Shown piece after piece: positions 7,901-16,678 of a DNA stretch of 64,000 nt. Both the position numbers and the translations under genes were made by a program. The stretch's first letter is position 1; each line of letters starts with the position of its first letter. The notes beneath the pieces were generated by a model. The model saw nothing but the letters and a program-made list of their open reading frames with translations, did no database searches and was not told where the DNA came from. This DNA comes from Sphingobium chungbukense (GTDB taxonomy: Bacteria; Pseudomonadota; Alphaproteobacteria; Sphingomonadales; Sphingomonadaceae): NCBI RefSeq assembly GCF_001005725.1, contig NZ_LBIC01000007.1, positions 186,001 to 250,000 on the forward strand. Direction: 5' to 3'.

Positions 7901-10862
7901 GCCCACCTCCGCGTTCGAGTTCTTCGTTCCGACTCGGTAGATTTGCTGGGATTTCCGGTGCTGACTGATGGGGTGAATTCGCTTGTCTTTCATCGCTTCT
8001 GTTGCGATCGAGAAGCGCAACGAGCCACTGATCCAGAAACCGTGCAGCCGATTGCGCCCTGCCCGCCAAGTCCGCTGCGATACCGTCCGGTTCCCTGGCC
8101 GTCCGTTCCGCGCGCTCGGCTTCGAGCCGGACCCTACGGGCTTCGCGATCTCCAAGCTGCTGTTCGCGCAACCTCTCCAACCGCTCGCCATGGTGCCCTG
8201 CTCGTCCCTTGATGGAACTCCGGTCAAGGCGCCCGAGCCCCTCCAGAGAGGAGGTCTTTTCCCCAGACTTCTGGGTGAGTTTCTCGGCGAGCCGCTCTGG
8301 GTCCTCGGTCCAGAGCTTCACACCAAATTGGGCGCGGGTGATGGCGGTGTAATAATTCTGACCGGTGACCAGCGGGGAATTGACCGGCGCCAGGACATAG
8401 ACCCGATCATAGGTCTTCGACTGAGCCGCATAAATGGTCTCGGCATAGCCGTGGTCCCAGGTCCGGTGCTGGGACAGGTCGACCTCCTGCACCTTGCCGT
8501 CGCGGTCCCAACGAATTGAAGCGATCGGCCCATCAAGGCGCTCGACCGTTCCCCGTTCGGCATTCTTCAGACCAAGTTCGTGGTTCACCAGCCGCCACTG
8601 AATCCGGTCGCCAGCTGCGAGAACGCGGTCTTCCTCCCTGAACACGTTGATCTGCGACGCTCGCCCGAGTCGCGGATCCCACTGGATCGTCCTTCCATTC
8701 TCGTCGGAGAGGCTGACTCTCTGCCGACCGCGCGAGTCGCGAGACAGGCCCACGATCTTATATGGGGCATCGCGGGCAATCCCCAGGCCGGCATTGTCAC
8801 GGGCGAAGGTCACCACCTGCCCGCGAGCATAGAAGCGGGCAAAATTTTTCTCCTGATCGGTCATGCCGGAGGGGGCCAGGATCGAGAGCCGCGCATCTTC
8901 GGCGGCGATCGCCCCTTCCGTCTTGAGCGCCTCACGGACCTTGGAGTTGACGATCAGCCGGGTGGCATTTTCCAGGACAAGGATGTTCGTGCGGTCCTTG
9001 CTGCGAGAACTCAGCCGCGCCCATTCCTCCACCAGCCCCGCCGCAAGCACGTCGCTTGATGCGCCGCTCACGACCTTATCGAGATGTCCGATCGAATCTG
9101 CGTAATTGCCAAGACGGGCCTGCGCTACCGCGGCCAGCATGGCGTCATTCCGCTGGCGGACCGGCTCGGTGAGTTCCACCGTTGGAAGTCCCAGACGCTG
9201 CATCAGCCAAAAGGGCTTACCCTGCTGGATGGCGCCGGTCTGGCGATTGTCACCGAGCATAATGATGCGGGCACCAGTGAGCCGACTGATTTCCAACAGG
9301 CGGATCGCCTGCCGGTTACCCAACTGCCCTGCCTCGTCGACCACGAGCGTGTGTTGGTCATCAAGGCCACGACCACCCCCGGCGATCAGACTCGCGACGG
9401 TTCGCGATTCGATCTTGGCCTTCTTCCCCAGTTCGGCCGCCGCTGAAGATGTCGGAGCGAGGGCGACCAGAATCACGTCCGGGCCGGCGGCGTGCTTCAA
9501 GGAGGCAATCAGCGTCGACTTACCCGATCCCGCGACCCCATGCACGCCGATCACCCGATCCTCGCTGGTCCCCAGATGCAGGAGGCCCGCGCGCTGCCCA
9601 GCATTGAGGTCATGCGCCTTTGCCTGCTCGACGAGTCGCGCCTGTGTCGCGAGCGGCTTGGCGTCACCAATGGCCAGGGCAAGGTGATCCGAGAAGGCAA
9701 GCTCCAGCCGCGCGGTTCGGCGAGTCGTGCGGCCTTGGGTGTGAATTTCATCTCCTGTCTGGTGCCGGGTCGCCAGGAGCTTTCGCCGCGCTTCATGCTC
9801 CTGTGCCAAGGGACGAATGTCGCGCAGGCGGACCTCCCCGACATGGGACGCCAGGGCAACCCGGAGCAGCCGACCCAGATTATTGACCGCCTCCCTTCCC
9901 TCTGACTGCCGCAGACCGAACAGCATGGAGCGCGCCGCCAGCTGGGTAGGAACATCAAGCGTCCGGTCACCGATCTTCTCCGCCGCCAGTCGCGTCTCTT
10001 CGACCGCCTGCTCATGTTTGCCGAGGCGGACGTGCCACTGGTCATGAAGCGTCTCGAGCGAGACTTTCTCCTTCGGCCCCCGGGTAGCGTAGAAGGACAT
10101 GCGGCGAGCCGCCTGTCCGGTGAGGCCGTGCTCCTTGGCATGGGCGTCGATCTGCTGGGCGCGTTGCGACATGTCCGCCATCAGGTCTCGCGGCACACCC
10201 CTGATCTCGAACAGCCCCTTGCGCGGATCAAACTCCACCTCATAGCCGCGCTCGCGCAGAAGGTGCGCCAATTCGTTGCGATAGATCTGCCCGGCCACCA
10301 TCTGCTCGGCGTACATAGCCCTGGTTTCAAGGCTGGTGAATCGCTGCCCTACCCCATCATTGGTGAGGTTCATCACCACGACATGGGTATGGAGATGGGG
10401 GTCGAGTTCGCGCGAGGCATGTTCGGTGAAGCGCGCGAAGAGAAGGCGTCCGGTCGTTCGCTCGGTGATCTCGCCGTTAACGCGCGCCCTCGTCGCGGCA
10501 TGCTCTTCCATCCAGGAAAGGGCAGTTCCCACCGCCTGCTCATGAGCGTCGATGATGCGCCGGTCACCGGCAACGAGCGCCATGATCGACACCGACTTGG
10601 GGGCGTTCACGGCAAAGTCCCATCCGGGATGATGCTGGATGTCCCCATTGGCTCGATGTCGGCCGAGTTGCTGCCCCGCGACCTTTCCTTCCAGCAGGGC
10701 CGCGAAGATGGCGCCATCCACCTTCCCTTCGAGCCCGAGGTCACGCGCGATGGCCCCACCCCACTCGCTATGTTCGTCGGCGCCCTTCGTATAATAGTCG
10801 CCCACCGTATAGTAGCGGGCGATATTGGCGGGTGTGCCTTTGAGGCGGCGGGGATGGATCAT
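7890..10862 (-). CDS. MobF-family conjugative relaxase-helicase (TrwC/TraI type)
   Basis: A 990-residue protein. N-terminal catalytic tyrosines lie in RYYTVGDYYTKG (residues 16-26) and the three-histidine metal motif in DPHLHTHVVVMN (H156, H158, H160). A RecD-like SF1 helicase follows, with Walker A GVAGSGKST at 442-450 and VVDEAGQL as motif II. It should nick oriT, stay covalently bound to the strand and unwind it. The first codon overlaps the coupling protein stop in an ATGA arrangement. The protein appears intact. Confidence 0.95.
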   Translation of the reverse strand: MIHPRRLKGTPANIARYYTVGDYYTKGADEHSEWGGAIARDLGLEGKVDGAIFAALLEGKVAGQQLGRHRANGDIQHHPGWDFAVNAPKSVSIMALVAGDRRIIDAHEQAVGTALSWMEEHAATRARVNGEITERTTGRLLFARFTEHASRELDPHLHTHVVVMNLTNDGVGQRFTSLETRAMYAEQMVAGQIYRNELAHLLRERGYEVEFDPRKGLFEIRGVPRDLMADMSQRAQQIDAHAKEHGLTGQAARRMSFYATRGPKEKVSLETLHDQWHVRLGKHEQAVEETRLAAEKIGDRTLDVPTQLAARSMLFGLRQSEGREAVNNLGRLLRVALASHVGEVRLRDIRPLAQEHEARRKLLATRHQTGDEIHTQGRTTRRTARLELAFSDHLALAIGDAKPLATQARLVEQAKAHDLNAGQRAGLLHLGTSEDRVIGVHGVAGSGKSTLIASLKHAAGPDVILVALAPTSSAAAELGKKAKIESRTVASLIAGGGRGLDDQHTLVVDEAGQLGNRQAIRLLEISRLTGARIIMLGDNRQTGAIQQGKPFWLMQRLGLPTVELTEPVRQRNDAMLAAVAQARLGNYADSIGHLDKVVSGASSDVLAAGLVEEWARLSSRSKDRTNILVLENATRLIVNSKVREALKTEGAIAAEDARLSILAPSGMTDQEKNFARFYARGQVVTFARDNAGLGIARDAPYKIVGLSRDSRGRQRVSLSDENGRTIQWDPRLGRASQINVFREEDRVLAAGDRIQWRLVNHELGLKNAERGTVERLDGPIASIRWDRDGKVQEVDLSQHRTWDHGYAETIYAAQSKTYDRVYVLAPVNSPLVTGQNYYTAITRAQFGVKLWTEDPERLAEKLTQKSGEKTSSLEGLGRLDRSSIKGRAGHHGERLERLREQQLGDREARRVRLEAERAERTAREPDGIAADLAGRAQSAARFLDQWLVALLDRNRSDERQANSPHQSAPEIPANLPSRNEELERGGGHDR

Positions 10863-12898
10863 GCCGGCCTCGCTGAGTTACGGGAGCCATTGCGCCGACC
10901 ATGCTGCCGGAGACGGAAGCCGACCGGTTTGCCGAAAAGTTCAAGCTGGGGGACTGCGGGCGATTCGTCCGGCCCGGCACCACCGGCATTTGCCGGCGGC
11001 CCAGCCTGATCGTTATCCTTCCCGGAATCCGCTTCTGGATGCGGCTTGAGGGGCAGTTTCGCTTCCTCAGACGCGGCCCGTGGCTTGCGCGATTTCGCTT
11101 TCGGCGGAGCCGGGCGGGGAGATCGTGGTGGCACGGGCGGGACACTGACGGGCTCCGGCGCGTCCTCGACCAGCCTCACGGGTGGAGCAATTCGTTCCTC
11201 GAAGGCGGTGGCGATGGAGGCAACCTTGTTGAACCGATCCTCGAATCGCACGACCGGGAGACTCCTCCCGAATCGTAGATAGCCGGCCAGATTGGGGAGG
11301 TTCGTCACCTCCGTGTGCATCACCAGCGGACGGGTCACCTGCATGCGCGAGAGGTTCACCCCGTCGCGCATGTCATTGACGCCGTAGGACATGCCCTCAT
11401 TGGCCTCGACCTGTTCGACTTGACCAAGATTCTCGCTGACATGCTTCGCTGTCGGCGTATCGTTGGCTCGGAGCGCGACCCAGGTCGAACAATAGCCTGT
11501 GATCGCGGCGGCATCCTGGATTCCGTAGGTCGCCTCGAGCTGCGGATAGCTCTGGAACCCGAGGACACCGCAGCCGCCATATTTCCGGGCGCGGGCGAGG
11601 AAATCCGAGAGCGAGGGCAGTTTCTGGAGCGTCGGAAGCTCATCGACAACGCAATAGAGACGGCGGTTGCGGTCGGGCGTCATACTCATGATCGCGCTGA
11701 TCGCGATGTCCAGCCAGACGGTGATGAGGGGCCGCAGCGACGGCAACTGATCGGACTTCACGGTGATAAAAAGCCAGCTATCGTCCTTCTCGTGAGCGAC
11801 CCAGTCACGGATAGAAAGCCCGTCGGCGGTATCGTCGAGATAGGAGAAGCTGCGCATCACCGAGGCGAGTTCCGCCTGAACACCGGCTGAGGTACGTTCC
11901 CCTTCCGGGCTGATGAAGGCAGCGGCTTCCGTCCCGTCGACGAAGGTGGCGAGGTCCTTCAGCTTCGAACGCAGCAGGATGTCCAGGAGAACGGAAATGA
12001 GCGGCCGCTCTTGCCGGGCAAGTTTGCGCAGCACCGCGACCAGCGTGCCTCGCGCGGCCTTGGCCCAGAAGGGATCGCCCGCCTTGTCGGGGATCGTGGA
12101 CTCCGCGATCTGGTCATAATGATAGTCGCGCGGAACATCGACCCAGGGCGACCAGCAGTCCGAACGGGCATCGAGCGGATTGAGCAGAACATCGATCCCG
12201 GGCCGGTAGAATTTCTCCACGAAGGTTCCCGCCGTGTCATAGACGATGGCCCGTCGCTTCCGCTGCCGGATGCCGTCGAGCATCTTGACGATGAGGTTTG
12301 TCTTGCCCGTTCCGGGGGCACCGCAGATGAGAATATGCTCCGGCTCGAAGGCATCGGGCACGTTCACGCCACCGATATCAAAGCTGCCCTTGGCATGCTT
12401 CCAGAGTGCCCGGCGGACCTGGCGGACGGTACCGAAGCGCGCACCGCGCAGGAACTGGTTGGAGCCCAGCCCCCTCCCCGTCCGGGTGAAATAGAACCAG
12501 GCCCAGAACAGCATAAGGAGGGCGAAGGCGCCGGAAATAAGCGCGCCATGGACCAGATAGGTCTCGAAGGCCCCAAGCGTCTTATGGGCCACGCCCGATT
12601 CGAGAAGTGCCTTGGGGTCGGTCCAATATTCCCGGCCATCAGGTGCCCTGAAGAGAATCGGCGCGACATTCCCAGGGACAGCATCACCCATGAACGTCGC
12701 CTGCCCGATCTTCAGGAGGACAAAGCGCTCATAATCAGTAGATGCCTCGCAGGCATACCAGATGATGCCGCCAATCCAGATGACGAACCCTGCCAGGAAA
12801 GTCTGGTAGAAGACCTGCGTCGTCATCCGCACATTGTGAACGATGGCCTGCCCGCCCCTGGTCCAGGAACCGAGCGTATCATGCCGGAAGATGCTCAT
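10859..12898 (-). CDS. traD: Type IV coupling protein (TraD/TrwB/VirD4 type)
   Basis: A 679-residue inner-membrane ATPase that links the relaxosome to a secretion channel. Two transmembrane segments lie at about 30-50 and 115-137. Walker A is CGAPGTGKT (193-200) and Walker B is LYCVVDELPTL. The C-terminal 100 residues are proline-, lysine- and acid-rich and probably disordered. It overlaps neighbours on both sides by 4 bases (ATGA), within the operon accessory protein-coupling protein-relaxase-transglycosylase. No mating-pair genes accompany it, so the element would use another plasmid's channel. Confidence 0.95.
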   Translation of the reverse strand: MSIFRHDTLGSWTRGGQAIVHNVRMTTQVFYQTFLAGFVIWIGGIIWYACEASTDYERFVLLKIGQATFMGDAVPGNVAPILFRAPDGREYWTDPKALLESGVAHKTLGAFETYLVHGALISGAFALLMLFWAWFYFTRTGRGLGSNQFLRGARFGTVRQVRRALWKHAKGSFDIGGVNVPDAFEPEHILICGAPGTGKTNLIVKMLDGIRQRKRRAIVYDTAGTFVEKFYRPGIDVLLNPLDARSDCWSPWVDVPRDYHYDQIAESTIPDKAGDPFWAKAARGTLVAVLRKLARQERPLISVLLDILLRSKLKDLATFVDGTEAAAFISPEGERTSAGVQAELASVMRSFSYLDDTADGLSIRDWVAHEKDDSWLFITVKSDQLPSLRPLITVWLDIAISAIMSMTPDRNRRLYCVVDELPTLQKLPSLSDFLARARKYGGCGVLGFQSYPQLEATYGIQDAAAITGYCSTWVALRANDTPTAKHVSENLGQVEQVEANEGMSYGVNDMRDGVNLSRMQVTRPLVMHTEVTNLPNLAGYLRFGRSLPVVRFEDRFNKVASIATAFEERIAPPVRLVEDAPEPVSVPPVPPRSPRPAPPKAKSRKPRAASEEAKLPLKPHPEADSGKDNDQAGPPANAGGAGPDESPAVPQLELFGKPVGFRLRQHGRRNGSRNSARPA

Positions 12899-13197
12899 GG
12901 CCGCTCCTCCCCGGCTTCGAGCAATCCCCTTTCACGGAGGAGACGGCGGGCTTCGATCAACCCTTTCTGGAGGAGTTCGGGCGACCGCTCACCGACCGAT
13001 GTCGCGAGAATGGCGAAGGCCTGGATGACCGTCGCATGGAGTTCGTCAAAGCGCCCATGGTAGCCCGTTGGGTCCGCGCCATCGAACCTGTCCAATATGT
13101 CGCGACAATAACTCGCCGTACCCACGCCAGCGCCGCGTGCCTGACTGACAAGGCGCGCGTACAGGTCGTCATCTATTCGTATTGTAATACGTGCCAC
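12895..13197 (-). CDS. Ribbon-helix-helix relaxosome accessory protein
   Basis: A 100-residue protein starting with an RHH-type motif (ARITIRIDDDLYARLVSQAR) and a helical C-terminus. Small RHH proteins encoded directly upstream of MobF relaxase/coupling protein genes usually bind oriT and help nicking (TrwA/TraJ-like). The GTG at 13197 has AAGGAG upstream; an earlier in-frame GTG at 13221 has no Shine-Dalgarno but stays possible. First gene of the transfer operon; the stop overlaps the coupling protein start. Confidence 0.78.
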   Translation of the reverse strand: MARITIRIDDDLYARLVSQARGAGVGTASYCRDILDRFDGADPTGYHGRFDELHATVIQAFAILATSVGERSPELLQKGLIEARRLLRERGLLEAGEERP

Positions 13198-13245
13198 GTG
13201 CCGGAACTCCTTATCCGACACGCGAAACCGTGATGAAGCACAGCC

Positions 13246-13274
13246 TTATTAGCCTAATTATGCTTCAAACTCAA
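13246..13274 (-). promoter_or_regulatory. Candidate sigma-70 promoter of the transfer operon
   Basis: On the minus strand TTGAGT is separated by 17 bases from TAATAA, about 50 bases before the GTG start at 13197. The surrounding stretch is much more AT-rich than the region average. Confidence 0.5.
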
Positions 13275-13693
13275 TAGTTTATGAAAACTGCCAATGGCAG
13301 CCGCGAAGTGCCAAGCCAGATCAGCGACTTAGCCTTTCTCCCTCCTCAAGATGGCTGCCGCCGGCTGCCGACCTGTGCCAAAACGGCTGCCATCTTGTGC
13401 CAACGAAAAGCCGCAGAAAAGCTGGAGTTTCAGGCCCGCAGCACCCGTGCGTACGGTGCATTACAAACGCCCAAGGGCGTGCGTCCCCTCGTCGCAGCGC
13501 GCTTGTCCGCTGCGCTGACCTCGTGTCGGAAGGCGCGGGTCCCTTCGTGAGGGCAAGTCTCATCCTTCCGCCTCCCTCTTCCTCGCCCTATCGGCAGCAA
13601 CCGCCATTCTGGCCGCGATCCTTCTTGTCGCAGGCGAGGTCCATGCTATCGTCATGAGCGGCGAACCATCCTTCCTGTGTAGAAGGTGTCACC
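13275..13693. other. Non-coding region, candidate oriT
   Basis: No gene was seen in this 419-base stretch between the divergent transfer operon and the small gene at 13694. It contains an imperfect inverted repeat, CAAGATGGCTGCCG at 13347-13360 against 13384-13397 (12 of 14 positions pair), and repeated GGCTGCC and TGTGCCAA words. Position next to the RHH accessory gene plus inverted repeats fit an origin of transfer. The nick site cannot be placed by eye. Confidence 0.4.
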
Positions 13694-13933
13694 ATGCCCA
13701 AATTGACGGACCGCGAACGCCTGGCTGAGCTTGAGCAGCGCAAGCGCAAGATCAGCGAGGAGATAGAGCAGACCCGCGTCGCGCTGCGCGGCAAATATGC
13801 AGCCATCATCTCTGATCTGGAGGTGGAATCGTTGACCGAGCGGGAGCTTCGGGAAATCATCAGCCTCGCGATCAAGGCTGGGTCCACGGCTTCGCTTCAG
13901 GCCCTCAAAGCGCTGCAGCCTCGACCATCCTGA
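13694..13933 (+). CDS. Small coiled-coil protein of the transfer region (TraC-like?)
   Basis: A 79-residue charged helical protein (DRERLAELEQRKRKISEEIE, later ELREIISLAIKAG). Size, charge pattern and the LAIKAG segment recall small mobilisation proteins such as TraC of rhizobial transfer regions, but similarity is weak. AGAAGG lies 8 bases before the ATG. It is divergent from the transfer operon across the candidate oriT. Role in DNA processing is inference. Confidence 0.65.
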   Translation: MPKLTDRERLAELEQRKRKISEEIEQTRVALRGKYAAIISDLEVESLTERELREIISLAIKAGSTASLQALKALQPRPS

Positions 13934-14038
13934 GGTCGGGACATGCCCCTCGCCATGACGATCATGGGGGTTCGACGCCCCTATGGCCGTGCCGTGAACA
14001 GGGAAAAGTCGGAGGGCCGCTCTGGCCCTCCCCTTGGA

Positions 14039-14254
14039 TCAGAGTTCGTCGATGAGCGCGCCCGGCACAGTATGGACGATTCGCTCAATAAACATCTGGG
14101 GCAGCTCCGAATAATCCCCCTCGTCGATGGTGACATAGCCCTGCTCGCCATCCTCCAGGACATGCTGGTCGAAATAGCTGCAAGCGGCGCGGCGCTCGGC
14201 GGAGCGGAGTACCGCAAGAAAGGCGCTGTGGTTGTAAGCGGCGTTCGTCTGCAT
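14039..14254 (-). CDS. Conserved-looking small hypothetical protein
   Basis: A 71-residue acidic protein beginning MQTNAAYNHSAFLAVLRSAE and ending IDEL. No known domain or membrane segment is visible. The ATG at 14254 has a near-perfect AAGGAGG six bases upstream, which rules out the longer in-frame ORF running through the GC-rich leader. It is followed on the same strand by the small-gene cluster leading to the transfer region. Confidence 0.65.
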   Translation of the reverse strand: MQTNAAYNHSAFLAVLRSAERRAACSYFDQHVLEDGEQGYVTIDEGDYSELPQMFIERIVHTVPGALIDEL

Positions 14255-14361
14255 GGGAGCCTCCTTCATGTCGAAAAGACGGGAGGTCCCGCGTCGGGCC
14301 GGCGAGCCTGGGTCAAGGAGCGCCGGCGCAGCCGGCGACCGCGCAGCGGGCGGTGGGGGAA

Positions 14362-14418
14362 CCGATTTAGTTGCCGCCGTTGCCGCGCGAAGCGTGGCGG
14401 CGGCGGCGGCTAAATTGG
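14362..14418 (+). other. Long wobble-paired hairpin in intergenic DNA
   Basis: Positions 14362-14388 pair with 14392-14418 around a GAA loop, giving 27 consecutive base pairs if read as plus-strand RNA. Six pairs are G.U on the plus strand and would be A.C mismatches on the minus strand. The flanking 14255-14672 region is otherwise without an evident gene. This suggests a plus-strand RNA structure; no promoter was identified. Confidence 0.4.
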
Positions 14419-14672
14419 GGGGACCACCGATCCTTGAGGCAGGTGAAGGCGGTCTGGCACAATGGGAAATCTGTGAGAGAGTTTGGATGTTGGCCGGGAC
14501 CGGTCGAGGCGTAGCGCCGCGCGGTCCGACCGGGCCGCGCGGCACGCGAGCGAGGCGGACAGGGGCGCTCCAATGGGGGTTTTGGGTCGTGCCATTTTCC
14601 CATGCTGGGATTTATGGGGGAGAGGTCGGGATCGCGGATGCGAACCCAACCTTTCGTCGATGGGGTTTCAGA

Positions 14673-15113
14673 TCATCGCGGCGATCCACCATTGCCGATC
14701 ATGTCAGGATCAAAGTCCGGGGGAAGCGGATGGGGTGCTTGGGCCAGTTTCGCCTGCGCCGTGATGATCGAACCGGTTCGCCGCGACCACTCGGACCAGA
14801 TGGAAATCGACGTCAGGCTGTTGAACGCAAGGTCCCGCTCGATCCTGAGACCGAAAGGAAGCCGAATGGCCGCGATCTCCATCAGGCTGAAATAGCCCAG
14901 TTCAGGACAACCAAAGCCAAGGTCCGCAAGGCCGAACAGCGAGTCGCCATCCTCGCAAAGCTCAGTCACGAGCCAAGTGGCCGCGCCCATAGGATTGAAG
15001 AATTTGACCAGCGGGGCCGGGTCCGGCTCCCGCCTGCCCTCTGCCTGCGCCGCGCGCCGCGCGGCGGTGTTCGCTTCAAGGGCTGCGATATGCTGGGGTT
15101 CAAGGAGGATCAT
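14673..15113 (-). CDS. DUF2958 domain protein
   Basis: A 146-residue protein with the DUF2958 signature: PLVKFFNPMGAATWLVTEL, then FGLADLGFGCPELGYFSL and EIAAIRLPFGLRIERDL. DUF2958 proteins are usually found on plasmids and integrative elements next to ArdC-type genes; their function is unknown. The start codon overlaps the ArdC stop by 4 bases, so the two are co-translated. Confidence 0.88.
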   Translation of the reverse strand: MILLEPQHIAALEANTAARRAAQAEGRREPDPAPLVKFFNPMGAATWLVTELCEDGDSLFGLADLGFGCPELGYFSLMEIAAIRLPFGLRIERDLAFNSLTSISIWSEWSRRTGSIITAQAKLAQAPHPLPPDFDPDMIGNGGSPR

Positions 15114-16054
15114 GCCACGATCCTCCCTTCGGTAGCTATCCCATCCTCCCCCTCATCGGGTGCCGGAAGGAAGCCCAGCAGATAGTCGGCGGCCTTGCTG
15201 GCCTGACTGGCGGCGCGGAAGATGGCACGGGAATCTTCTCTGAGGACCCCCAGCCACGCCCCAAGGTAATCGCTGTGCCTCACGGTCGGGACAATCCCCA
15301 ACTCGGCGCATAAAAAAGCGCTTATTAATTCGGCACATAGCTCTTCCCTCGCATAGTCTGGCGAGCCAAATCCGGTCTTCGGCAGGCGGTCGAGTCGCTT
15401 GGGGTGTCCCGAAAAATGGCCGAGTTCGTGCAGCACCGTCCGGTACCAGTTTATCGGCTCAAAATAGACTTCCGGCGGTGGAACACAGATATGATCCGTT
15501 GCCGGAGCGTAATAGGCATCGCTGCCGCCAATCCTGATATCCGCGCCGGTCGCGGCGATCAGGGCCTCGGCGCGGGGGATCAGGACTGCCTCATTATGGG
15601 TGATGATCCTGTCTGTCGGATCGTCGGGTAGCCCTTCGCACTGGTCGAGATTGAAGACAGTGAAGCGCTTGAGGAAAGCAATCTGCCGGGGGTTATCTCC
15701 ATCCGGCTCGCGGGCATCATCGCCATTTTTCGGTGTGAACTTGTCGGCATAGCAGACGGTCGTGCCCTGCTCGCCCTTGCGGACATGGCCGCCCAGCGCG
15801 ACGGCCTGCCGATAGGTCAGCCAGCGCTGTGACTGATAGCCGCGCTCGAAAAGGGTGTGCCACAATATGAGAACATTTATGCCTGAGTAGCGCCGTCCGG
15901 TTCCGGCGTTGCGGGGAAGGCCGAGCGGCGCCCTGCCGTCATCCCAAGGCTTGACCCAAGGCAGGGTTCCCGCCTCCAGTTCTGCGATGATCCGGTCCGT
16001 CACCTCGCTGTAAAGGGTGGAACCGGTCTGATGAGCTTTGTCATGATATCCCAT
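15110..16054 (-). CDS. ardC: ArdC-family anti-restriction protein with zincin domain
   Basis: A 314-residue protein with an N-terminal ssDNA-binding ArdC domain (LYSEVTDRIIAELEAGTLPW, then RNAGTGRRYSGINVLILW) and a C-terminal metallopeptidase-like domain with HELGHFSGH. ArdC proteins protect incoming single-stranded DNA from host restriction during transfer. The ATG at 16054 follows GGGAG and fits the family N-terminus; the long in-frame extension covers the non-coding repeat upstream. It is co-transcribed with the DUF2958 gene. Confidence 0.9.
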   Translation of the reverse strand: MGYHDKAHQTGSTLYSEVTDRIIAELEAGTLPWVKPWDDGRAPLGLPRNAGTGRRYSGINVLILWHTLFERGYQSQRWLTYRQAVALGGHVRKGEQGTTVCYADKFTPKNGDDAREPDGDNPRQIAFLKRFTVFNLDQCEGLPDDPTDRIITHNEAVLIPRAEALIAATGADIRIGGSDAYYAPATDHICVPPPEVYFEPINWYRTVLHELGHFSGHPKRLDRLPKTGFGSPDYAREELCAELISAFLCAELGIVPTVRHSDYLGAWLGVLREDSRAIFRAASQASKAADYLLGFLPAPDEGEDGIATEGRIVA

Positions 16055-16099
16055 TTTCCTTACTCCCTTCGCGCACCGGCCGCCGGAGTGGCGGGGGTG

Positions 16100-16235
16100 G
16101 GCGGCAGGAGCAGACCGGCAGGCCCACGGCATGAGGCGAGCAGCACCCGAAGGGCCGCAACGAAGTGGAGGAGTTGGGGCACAGCCCCGACTTGCGGCTC
16201 GCCGCGGTGGGCCTATAGGGCAGCGACGCCCACCC
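16100..16235 (+). repeat. Intergenic repeat A, copy 1 (upstream of ardC)
   Basis: About 135 bases share strong similarity with 18544-18672 upstream of parB. Two hairpins are kept: 16173-16180 with 16184-16191, and 16198-16203 with 16206-16211. Stem sequences differ between copies yet still pair, with G.U pairs on the plus strand in this copy. No reading frame is conserved between the two copies. Confidence 0.6.
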
Positions 16236-16389
16236 CCGCCGCGCCGCAGGCCGGTAAAAAACCGAAAAACGTCACCGCGCCCCGCGCGGTGGACGCTGGT
16301 CGACATTTCGCGCTGCACTTTGCAGCGCTCCGCATTTCCATGGTGGAAGCCAACCCTATGACGATGCCGCCCGGCGCGAAGTGCCCACC

Positions 16390-16614
16390 TCACCCCTCGC
16401 CTTCGCGATGAACGGCCCTGTCGAGATGCGCGAGTGCAGCGGCGAAATGGTCCTCGACCTCCCAGACGGAGGTTCCCAGCCGGAACGCGATTTCGGGGAA
16501 GGTGAAGTCATCCCGGACATGGAGATAATAGACGATGCGGGGGAGATAATTGAGGGTGGCAAGGCCGATGCGGTAGCGGTCGGCCATGGCGCCTTCGGGT
16601 CTGCGGGCAGGCAT
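16390..16614 (-). CDS. Small helix-turn-helix-like protein
   Basis: A 74-residue protein (MADRYRIGLATLNYLPRIVY in its middle, then FTFPEIAFRLGTSVWEVEDH). The latter segment resembles the recognition region of sigma-70 region 4. The ATG at 16614 has AGGAG 8 bases upstream. It is the gene after parB on the minus strand, 64 bases beyond its stop, and may share its transcript. Regulatory role is inference. Confidence 0.65.
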   Translation of the reverse strand: MPARRPEGAMADRYRIGLATLNYLPRIVYYLHVRDDFTFPEIAFRLGTSVWEVEDHFAAALAHLDRAVHREGEG

Positions 16615-16678
16615 GGACTGACTCCTTTCAAGGATGAGGCAGGCGACGGGAAGCCCCGCCGCCTGCCGGACAAGACGA

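Noticed and set aside
15110-16393. 427-residue version of ArdC starting at 16393
   Set aside because: The extension translates the non-coding repeat A region; the ATG at 16054 has the ribosome site and the family N-terminus.
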